Source: Chloroflexota bacterium (lineage in GTDB: Bacteria; Chloroflexota; Dehalococcoidia; Lucifugimonadales; UBA3495). From it: a stretch of DNA of 57,791 bases. Position numbers and translations under genes: made by a program. Positions within the stretch are counted from its first letter, which is position 1, and the number at the start of each line of letters is the position of its first letter. The stretch is from NCBI GenBank assembly GCA_027624135.1, contig JAQBXL010000004.1, forward strand, positions 1-57,791, written 5' to 3'. Shown here piece by piece: positions 52,001 to 57,791 of this stretch. The notes under the pieces are model-generated. The model had not been told where the DNA came from. It worked only from the letters and a program-made list of their open reading frames with translations, and searched no databases.

Positions 52001-53329
52001 ATGGAAACTGTTCTAATTGCCATTGGCACTCTGGTGCCATTGCTCATCATTCTGGTGCTCATCCACGAGTTCGGCCATTTTGCCACCGCCCGTGCGATGG
52101 GTGTAAAGGTTCTTGAGTTTGGCGTAGGCTTCCCTCCCCGGGCCTTCGGCGTTTACACCGGGAACACCCCTGTTCTGATAGACGGCTCCACCAGGTTCAT
52201 CGGCCTGTCTGGCGTATCAGAGATGAGTCGCGGCCAGAAGCTGAAGGTTAGCTCCAACGAGGACGCCCAAGGCAACCTGGTGGCCCGAGTCATAGAGCTC
52301 AGCAAGAAACGTGCCAAGGGTGAGCCGCTAGAAGACATCGAGGAAGAACGACCCGGCGAAGAAGACCTTCTGAGGCACGAGGGCAAGATTCGTTCCGTTG
52401 GCGACGGCTCGTTCGTCCTGGCTGACATGCTCTACTCGGTGAACTGGGCGCCCATCGGCGGGTTCGTTCGTTTGGCCGGAGAAGCCAACCCCAATATCCC
52501 CCGCAGTTTGGCCAGCAAAGGCGTAGGCACCAGATTCCTGGTTCTAGTAGCTGGTCCCTTGATGAACGCAATCCTCCCGCTGTTCATCTTCACCGTGCTT
52601 CTGATGATTCCCCAAGACGTCGCGGTCGGGAAACTTGTCATCGCCGAAGTCGGAGAGGGCACAGCGGCCGCCGAGGCTCAAGTGCAACCGGGGGACGTCG
52701 TGCTCCGGGCTAACAGCAGGGACATCGATAACAGGCTCGATTTCACCCGTGAGATCAACCTGAACGGCGGCTCCCAGATGGATATGTTGGTTGAGCGCGA
52801 CGGGCAGGAAATGTTGTTGGTGCTCAGGCCCAGGTTCGACACCGAGTCGGCACGGTGGCTGGTCGGCGTAATCCCCCAGTTGACCGACTTCACCGTCGAG
52901 AAACAATCCCAGCCCATCTGGGAGGCGGTCCCCAACAGCTTCGTCAATACTTGGGAGATGGTGGTGCTCGTTAAACAGGCCCTCGGCGGGGCCTTTGGCG
53001 AGGGTTCATCGCCCGAATTCTCCGGCCCAATCGGAATTGCTCAAGTGACCGGAGAGATCACGCGCAGCAACGGTGTGGTCGGTTGGTTGGGTGTGGGCAT
53101 ATTGCTCAGCATCAACCTGGCGGTATTGAATATATTGCCGATCCCTATGCTCGACGGAGGTCGGATATTCTTCGTCGTCCTGGAATGGGTCCGGCGAGGA
53201 AAGAAGATACCCCCAAAGAGAGAAGGGATGGTCCATTTGATTGGCTTCGCTTTGCTGATGGGCGGCATCGTCCTGGTGAGCGCCAACGACATCGGCCGCC
53301 TGCTCGACGGACGCAGCTTCCTGGGCTAA
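52001..53329 (+). CDS. rseP: Site-2 membrane metalloprotease RseP with charged insertion
   Basis: A 442-residue protein. The zinc motif HEFGHFATARAMG (22-34) lies in TM1, followed by VGFPPRAFGVYTG. An extra ~80 charged residues (~58-140, with KKRAKGEPLEDIEEERPGEE) then precede YSVNWAPIGGFVRLAGE; in typical RseP this gap is ~15 residues. A PDZ domain (VQPGDVVLRANSRDIDNRLD) and the C-terminal NILPIPMLDGGRIFFVVLEW follow. It cleaves transmembrane signal proteins. The insertion would face the cytosol or membrane surface and might be a substrate filter. Confidence 0.92.
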   Translation: METVLIAIGTLVPLLIILVLIHEFGHFATARAMGVKVLEFGVGFPPRAFGVYTGNTPVLIDGSTRFIGLSGVSEMSRGQKLKVSSNEDAQGNLVARVIELSKKRAKGEPLEDIEEERPGEEDLLRHEGKIRSVGDGSFVLADMLYSVNWAPIGGFVRLAGEANPNIPRSLASKGVGTRFLVLVAGPLMNAILPLFIFTVLLMIPQDVAVGKLVIAEVGEGTAAAEAQVQPGDVVLRANSRDIDNRLDFTREINLNGGSQMDMLVERDGQEMLLVLRPRFDTESARWLVGVIPQLTDFTVEKQSQPIWEAVPNSFVNTWEMVVLVKQALGGAFGEGSSPEFSGPIGIAQVTGEITRSNGVVGWLGVGILLSINLAVLNILPIPMLDGGRIFFVVLEWVRRGKKIPPKREGMVHLIGFALLMGGIVLVSANDIGRLLDGRSFLG

Positions 53330-53348
53330 TCTTTCTAGACTCGCCTGT

Positions 53349-53371
53349 AGACGCCTCTCCCACTGGCGTCT
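53349..53371 (+). terminator. Hairpin after rseP
   Basis: AGACGCC (53349-53355) pairs perfectly with GGCGTCT (53365-53371) over a 9-nt loop, in the gap between rseP and ispG. There is no strong T run, so termination may be weak or Rho-dependent. Confidence 0.4.
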
Positions 53372-53516
53372 CACCCTCTGGCAACGCTCTGTCCATTCGT
53401 GTACCATTAGCCTGCCTTCGCATTGGATAGCGAGGTATGCTGAATCAGGCGTAATTCTTCACGAATTTCACCTCATCAGATCCGACACATGGCTCTGAAT
53501 GTTGAGGGAGAGCGAT

Positions 53517-54656
53517 ATGAACAAACGTCGAGTAACCAAGCCGGTCTATGTGGGCGGCGTAAAGATAGGCGGCGGGGCGGATGTCACCGTCCAGTCCATG
53601 ACCAAGACTGACACCCGTGACGTCAAGGCCACCGTTAAGCAGATACACGAGCTTGAAGAGGCGGGTTGCGAAATTATTCGCAGCGCCGTGCCCGACGCCG
53701 ACGCGGCCGAGGCTATGGCCGAGATCAAGAAGCAGATCCATATTCCCTTGATCGCCGATATCCACTTCCACTATCAGCTGGCCCTAAAATGCCTTGAGGG
53801 CGGCGTCGACTGCCTGAGGCTGAACCCTGGCAACCTGAGGAACGAAGACCAGGTGCGTGAGGTGGTCCGCGGGGCCAAAGCGCGCAATGTGCCCATAAGG
53901 ATCGGCGTGAACTTCGGCAGCCTGCCCCCAGTTGGCGGTATCGGGCGCACCAAGGGCTTCTCCCGGCACATGGATCTGGTCAACCAGCTACCCAAGGCCG
54001 GGCAGGTCCAAAAGGGCGACTACAGCGTGGTGGACCACATGGTGGCCACTGCTCTGTGGGAGATCAGCTTGCTCGAAGATCAGGACTTCGACCAGATCAA
54101 GATTTCCATGAAAGCCTTCGACGTGCCCACGACCGTGGAGGCTTACACGCGTCTCGCCGGCATGGTGCCCTATCCGCTGCATCTCGGCATCACCGAAGCT
54201 GGAACTAAGACGGCAGGCTCCATCAGAACGTCGGTTGGACTGGGCGTGCTGCTCTACAATGGCATTGGTGACACCATCCGTGTTTCGTTGAGCGGCTCGT
54301 CCACCGACGAAGTTGAAGCTGGATACGAGATATTGAAGTCCCTGAACATGCGGAAGAAGGGCTCCGTGTTGGTGGCGTGCCCCAGTTGCGGCCGGGCCGA
54401 TGTGGATGTGGTCAAGCTCGCTAATGACGTGGATGCCCTGCTGAAAAAGGCCAACAAAGAGATAACCGTGGCCGTCATGGGCTGCGAGGTCAATGGTCCA
54501 GGCGAGGCCAAGGATGCTGACGTGGGTATCGCCGCCGGAGCGGGCCGTGCCGTAATCTTCAGGAAGGGCGAGAAGGTGCGGGTGGTGCCTGAGGCGGAGA
54601 TGCTGACCGCCCTGATGGAAGAGGTGGAAAACACCCGAGTTCCCTCCGGGGACTGA
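53517..54656 (+). CDS. ispG: 4-hydroxy-3-methylbut-2-enyl diphosphate synthase (flavodoxin/ferredoxin)
   Basis: A 379-residue MEP-pathway enzyme. ATG 53517 follows GAGGGAG at ~8 nt. The N-terminal TIM barrel has VQSMTKTDTRDVKATVKQI (25-43), IPLIADIHFHYQLALKCL and DCLRLNPGNLRNEDQV. The C-terminal [4Fe-4S] domain has Cys288 and Cys291 in ACPSCGRADVDVV and Cys323 in VMGCEVNGPGEAKDADVGIA. It reduces MEcPP to HMBPP. Neighbours dxr and uppS place the whole isoprenoid-to-carrier path in one stretch. Confidence 0.95.
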   Translation: MNKRRVTKPVYVGGVKIGGGADVTVQSMTKTDTRDVKATVKQIHELEEAGCEIIRSAVPDADAAEAMAEIKKQIHIPLIADIHFHYQLALKCLEGGVDCLRLNPGNLRNEDQVREVVRGAKARNVPIRIGVNFGSLPPVGGIGRTKGFSRHMDLVNQLPKAGQVQKGDYSVVDHMVATALWEISLLEDQDFDQIKISMKAFDVPTTVEAYTRLAGMVPYPLHLGITEAGTKTAGSIRTSVGLGVLLYNGIGDTIRVSLSGSSTDEVEAGYEILKSLNMRKKGSVLVACPSCGRADVDVVKLANDVDALLKKANKEITVAVMGCEVNGPGEAKDADVGIAAGAGRAVIFRKGEKVRVVPEAEMLTALMEEVENTRVPSGD

Positions 54657-54943
54657 AGAAAGACCCAGTTCTCTCGAACAAGCATCAAGGTCCTCATGGG
54701 ATGGCGTTCTGTTCCGTTGCGGTCTTCCTTGGCTCTAGCGCCCTGCAAGTGATACCCGCAAATGGCTCTATGACGTCCTCTGGAGGCATCTCTATCGCAG
54801 GTCTGCCGTCACCTAACGCCCGCTGCCAATCGGTATGATGTATTGGCTTCGAATGTTTGTACCAAACAAACTCGAATAACTTCCCAGCAATAACTTTCGA
54901 ACATAACTTTCAAACATAACTACAAAGGGGGCTCCTCCCAGAT
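54657..54943 (-). other. Intergenic region with a possible gene remnant
   Basis: The minus strand carries an open stretch ending at a TGA at 54694-54696. It reads ...KLFEFVWYKHSKPIHHTDWQ, then RALGDGRPAIEMPPEDVIEP, FAGITCRALEP, about 70 codons with no start. The PAIEMPPEDVIEPFAGI part looks like a once-real protein C-terminus, but I cannot name the family. Toward the proS side there are TTTCGAACATAACTTTCAAACATAACT-type short repeats. No T-box or terminator is apparent. Confidence 0.4.
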
Positions 54944-56653
54944 ATGAGATTCTCCCGGATGGTCTCCAAGACCCTACGGTCTGACCCTCCAGACGCCGAA
55001 ACCGCCAGCCACCGCCTGATGCTCCGCGCCGGTCTGATCCATCAGGTGGCCTCGGGTGTCTACAGTTACCTGCCCTTGGGATTGCGGTCGTTGCGTAAGA
55101 TCGAAAACATCATCCGCGAAGAGATGGACGCCGCCGGCGGCCAGGAGCTGAGGATGCCGGCGCTCCAACCCCAGGAACTCTGGGAGCAGACCGGCCGGAG
55201 AGAGGCCTTCGGTGACAACATGTTCTCGTTCGAAGACCGGCGGGGCCGCCCGATGGTCCTGGCGCCCACCCATGAAGAAGTGGTCACCAACCTGGTGAAG
55301 GCCAACGTCCAGAGCTACCGTGACTTGCCGTTGATCCTGTACCAGATCCAGACCAAGTTCAGGGACGAGCCACGCCCCAGGGCCGGTTTGGTCCGGGTGC
55401 GGGAGTTCGACATGAAGGACGCCTATAGCTTCAACGCCGACGAGGCCAGTTTGGATGAGAGCTACCAGGCTATGGCCCAGGCCTACCGCAACATCTTCCG
55501 GCGCTGTGGATTGCCGGTCATGATGGCGGAAGCCGACAGCGGCGCCATCGGAGGCAAGGATTCCCACGAGTTCTTGTTGGCCACCGAAACCGGGGAAGAC
55601 ACCGTCATCACCTGCCCGTCATGCTCCTACACAGCCAACGCAGAGAAGGCCGAGTCCACCTATCCTGAGGTTCCTACTGAGCCGGATCAATCCCTGGAAG
55701 AGGTTAGCACTCCCGGAATAAAAACCATCGCCGGACTCGCTGACTTTCTCGGTGTACCCGAATCCAAGACGTTGAAAGCGGTTTTCTATATGTCGGACGG
55801 AGAGCCTGTGTTCGTCACCATTCGGGGCGACCTTGACGTGAACGAGGTCAAGCTGAAGAATGCCCTGCAGTCCCACGACCTGCGCCTGGCAGAAGACCAG
55901 GAGGTCAAGGCGGCAGGCTTGGTGGCGGGTTCAGCGTCGGCGATTGGAATCAACGGGATCAAGCGGGTGGCCGATCTATCCATAACCAGCGGTAACAACT
56001 TCGTCGTGGGAGCCAACAAACCTGACACCCACTTCAAATACGCCAATTACCCTCGCGACTTCGACACGGACATCCTGGCCGATATCGCCTTGGCCCAACC
56101 AGGGCAGCTCTGCCCACGGTGCGGGCATGCGCTGGAAGCCACCAAGGGAATCGAAGTGGGCCATATCTTCAAGCTAGGCACCTTCTTTAGCGAGACTCTG
56201 GGCGCCATGTTCCTGGACAGCGAAGGTCAGCAGCGGCCCATCATCATGGGTTGCTACGGTATTGGCGTGGGACGGTTGCTGGCCGCGGCGGTGGAGAAGA
56301 ACAACGACGAGAACGGCATCGTGTTCCCAATTCCGATCGCTCCATATCAGGTCCATGTGGTCGGTCTGAACATGTCCAATGAGGAAGTGGCCAGTGCCGC
56401 TGACCGTCTGTATCAAGAGATGCAGGAAGCGGGCATCGACGTGCTGTACGACGACCGGGAAGAAGCGGCGGCGGGCGTCAAGTTTAACGACGCCGACCTG
56501 CTGGGACTGCCGGTGCGGCTGGTGGTCAGCCCTCGCAACTTGAAGAACGCTCAGGTGGAAGTGAAAGGCCGGACCGATTCGGAGGCCGGAAGCGTGTCTG
56601 TGGACGGGGTAGTGGAAGAAGTGCGCCGGCGTTTGGCCGAAGCCACATTATAG
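54944..56653 (+). CDS. proS: Prolyl-tRNA synthetase, bacterial type
   Basis: A 569-residue class II synthetase. N-terminus MRFSRMVSKTLRSDPPDAET, motif 1 around LGLRSLRKIENIIREEMDAA, motif 2 FRDEPRPRAGLVRVREFDMK (~145-164) and motif 3 region GCYGIGVGRLLAAAVEKNND. The editing (YbaK/INS) insertion lies between motifs 2 and 3 (~225-390, with TIAGLADFLGVPESKTLKAV). The C-terminal anticodon-binding domain has YQVHVVGLNMSNEEVASAAD. It charges tRNA-Pro with proline. It closes the rpsB-to-proS cluster, 287 bp after ispG. Confidence 0.95.
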   Translation: MRFSRMVSKTLRSDPPDAETASHRLMLRAGLIHQVASGVYSYLPLGLRSLRKIENIIREEMDAAGGQELRMPALQPQELWEQTGRREAFGDNMFSFEDRRGRPMVLAPTHEEVVTNLVKANVQSYRDLPLILYQIQTKFRDEPRPRAGLVRVREFDMKDAYSFNADEASLDESYQAMAQAYRNIFRRCGLPVMMAEADSGAIGGKDSHEFLLATETGEDTVITCPSCSYTANAEKAESTYPEVPTEPDQSLEEVSTPGIKTIAGLADFLGVPESKTLKAVFYMSDGEPVFVTIRGDLDVNEVKLKNALQSHDLRLAEDQEVKAAGLVAGSASAIGINGIKRVADLSITSGNNFVVGANKPDTHFKYANYPRDFDTDILADIALAQPGQLCPRCGHALEATKGIEVGHIFKLGTFFSETLGAMFLDSEGQQRPIIMGCYGIGVGRLLAAAVEKNNDENGIVFPIPIAPYQVHVVGLNMSNEEVASAADRLYQEMQEAGIDVLYDDREEAAAGVKFNDADLLGLPVRLVVSPRNLKNAQVEVKGRTDSEAGSVSVDGVVEEVRRRLAEATL

Positions 56654-56684
56654 CTCGGCCTCGGGCTCGTGTCCGGGCTGATCC

Positions 56685-57182
56685 TTAAGCTCCCGCTCCT
56701 GGGCCCGCCTCCATGCAGGAAGAAAGGTACTCCAAGTTCTTCAATAGCGCCGGATTGATTGTTCCTTTATACGAACTCGACAGCATCAGCAGCAGGCGTA
56801 GTTGGGCCGCCAGGTCCGCTGCCAAGGCCCGTTTGGCCTCTGCCACCGTGTCGCCTTCCACAGGCACTCTGATTCCAGCCAGCGGCATCTGGGTGCGGGA
56901 TTCCGCAGCCCAGTACTTATCGAGGCTGTCTAGAACCACGATGGGAATCTCCTTCTTCAGCACGAAGTTTGCGTCGGGAGCGCTGTCGGAAGGGCGAAGC
57001 ATATCGACCATCACGCGAGTGGCTTCTGAGTGGCTGATGTGAAAAACAGCCGCGTTGGGCTGGCTGGAGGAGACATTCCTCCAGGTCCAGGCGTCGGGAG
57101 TGGCGCGGTCCATCCCCGGTTGAATCTTTATGGGCGTGGTGATGTCCTCGGCTAGAGGGCGGTCATCCTGCGGCGTGGCCAT
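56685..57182 (-). CDS. Protein of unknown function, overlapping the DUF3467-like gene
   Basis: A 165-residue protein. ATG 57182 is preferred because AGGAG lies 4-8 nt upstream; the frame opens 13 codons earlier. It has TWRNVSSSQPNAAVFHISHS, FVLKKEIPIVVLDSLDKYWA (~80-99, a short strand-helix) and a C-terminal two-helix segment with AKRALAADLAAQLRLLLML (~117-135). No catalytic motif or membrane helix is seen. It is the second gene of a leftward pair, overlapping the upstream DUF3467-like gene by 20 bp. The pair may form a complex. Confidence 0.6.
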   Translation of the reverse strand: MATPQDDRPLAEDITTPIKIQPGMDRATPDAWTWRNVSSSQPNAAVFHISHSEATRVMVDMLRPSDSAPDANFVLKKEIPIVVLDSLDKYWAAESRTQMPLAGIRVPVEGDTVAEAKRALAADLAAQLRLLLMLSSSYKGTINPALLKNLEYLSSCMEAGPGAGA

Positions 57183-57555
57183 GCTCTCCTTCTCCCGAGC
57201 CTTCAAGCTCCCAAGCGGCATAGACCTGGTGGGGCAGCGTGATGGGGCCCACGGCGTCTTCGTATTCCTTCACGTGCTTGGTGGTCAGAAGCGCGATCGC
57301 CTTCAGCATCTGAGGGCTAACCTTGATGCGGGCCCGAAGCAACGGCTCCCGCTCTTCCATCTGCTCTCCAAAGAAGAGAACTGCGGAATACAGGCTGCTG
57401 AAGATGTGCATCGAGTCGCTGTAAAATGTGATGGGGTCGAGGGAACCTTCCGGAGATGTGGGCTTCTCTCCGGCGGTTTCGCCAGGATTCACGTAGGATT
57501 CTTCCTGGGGGACCTGGTCTTCAGGGGGGACGTAGGGCCTTTGAATGATGGGCAA
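57163..57555 (-). CDS. DUF3467-like small protein
   Basis: A 130-residue protein. The N-terminal third is a Pro/Glu-rich linker (RPYVPPEDQVPQEESY). The core MHIFSSLYSAVLFFGEQMEE, then RIKVSPQMLKAIALLTTKHV and YEDAVGPITLPHQVYAA has the pattern of DUF3467: a strand, a helix beginning SPQMLK, then YE-x2-G-x-I-x2-P. DUF3467 proteins resemble histone- or phage-coat-like small folds, and their role is unknown. It is transcribed with the next gene from a possible promoter at 57650-57655. Confidence 0.6.
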   Translation of the reverse strand: MPIIQRPYVPPEDQVPQEESYVNPGETAGEKPTSPEGSLDPITFYSDSMHIFSSLYSAVLFFGEQMEEREPLLRARIKVSPQMLKAIALLTTKHVKEYEDAVGPITLPHQVYAAWELEGSGEGEHGHAAG

Positions 57556-57649
57556 TGGACCTCCAAAGGAACCGAGTTCTTGCGGTTTGGGCCGCTGGAA
57601 TTCAAACTGAATATCTGCGGTCAGACACGGGAGTCCGAGGCAGTGCCTT

Positions 57650-57655
57650 ATTATA
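57650..57655 (-). promoter_or_regulatory. Possible -10 box of the terminal leftward gene pair
   Basis: Reading leftward, a perfect TATAAT lies ~95 bp before the DUF3467-like start, but no good -35 is found 16-18 bp upstream. The rest of 57556-57791 contains no gene I can support. Confidence 0.35.
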
Positions 57656-57791
57656 CACGCCTGATACCGTCCGAATCCGGCATCGGGTCCGGACGCACCA
57701 AAATCTCGGCCAGCGCATCATAACTAGTACTCAGTCAACCACATATTGGTAGTTATTTAAGAAATTGACCAAAGTTGCTACCCTCTTTATT

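Noticed and set aside
54657-54943. A T-box leader for proS
   Set aside because: No T-box core, specifier stem or terminator/antiterminator pair could be recognised.

Overview
The window looks like a piece of a Chloroflexota chromosome, most likely Dehalococcoidia or a SAR202-like relative. This is inferred from gene content (an alternative complex III locus beside a system II cytochrome c maturation set, many small enoyl-hydratase/RidA/HpaB/deacetylase-type catabolic genes, MEP-pathway isoprenoid genes and an acidic-tailed L19), from moderately high GC, and from frequent GTG/TTG starts. No rRNA or marker phylogeny could be run, so the placement is tentative.

Layout. (1) 1-4968: right end of an integrative element. 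A leftward replication operon (TubC-N-like fragment, SF3/AAA primase-helicase, CHC2 zinc-finger primase protein, excisionase-like HTH) faces a rightward unknown gene and a tyrosine integrase. The element ends at a 3' half of a tRNA-Ser(CGA) gene, which is the expected attachment-site scar. (2) 5125-19477: accessory and catabolic genes. These are an Eis-like acetyltransferase, a cupin, a protein of three tandem RidA domains in an operon with two MaoC-type hydratases, a complete insertion sequence with duplicated end repeats, a peroxiredoxin-like gene whose peroxidatic Cys codon is TGA followed by a SECIS-like hairpin, a mycothiol-type DinB protein, an MFS carrier, an HpaB-like flavin monooxygenase, two tandem polysaccharide deacetylases, a TfoX-N protein and a coiled-coil unknown. 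(3) 19800-33176: a long rightward respiratory cluster. A strong promoter leads into a small membrane protein, pentaheme cytochrome (ActA), split ActB1 and ActB2, two NrfD-like membrane proteins, ActD and ActE. CcmH, CcmF, a zinc-ribbon protein, a membrane-anchored beta-rich protein and a TlpA/ResA thioredoxin follow. Together they would form a quinol:cytochrome c (or other acceptor) oxidoreductase with the machinery that attaches its hemes. (4) 33211-45767: housekeeping genes (ROK kinase, tRNA-Val, rplS, priA, def, CCA/poly(A) polymerase, secDF, pgpA) interrupted by an internally deleted endonuclease IV gene. (5) 45792-56653: the classic rpsB-tsf-pyrH-frr-uppS-cdsA-dxr-rseP-ispG-proS run. (6) 56685-57555: two overlapping leftward genes, one DUF3467-like.

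The observation most worth following is the candidate selenoprotein at 11527-12024. A standard gene caller would split it at TGA or label it a pseudogene, but the TGA sits exactly where the catalytic Cys belongs in a W-C-P-Y-C motif and is followed at the right distance by a stable stem-loop with G in the apical loop. Other points of interest are the tRNA-Ser attachment scar, the iteron-like inverted arrays inside the primase gene, the triple RidA fusion, the C33 tRNA-Val, the ActB2 Cys-to-Thr change and the unusual residues in Dxr.
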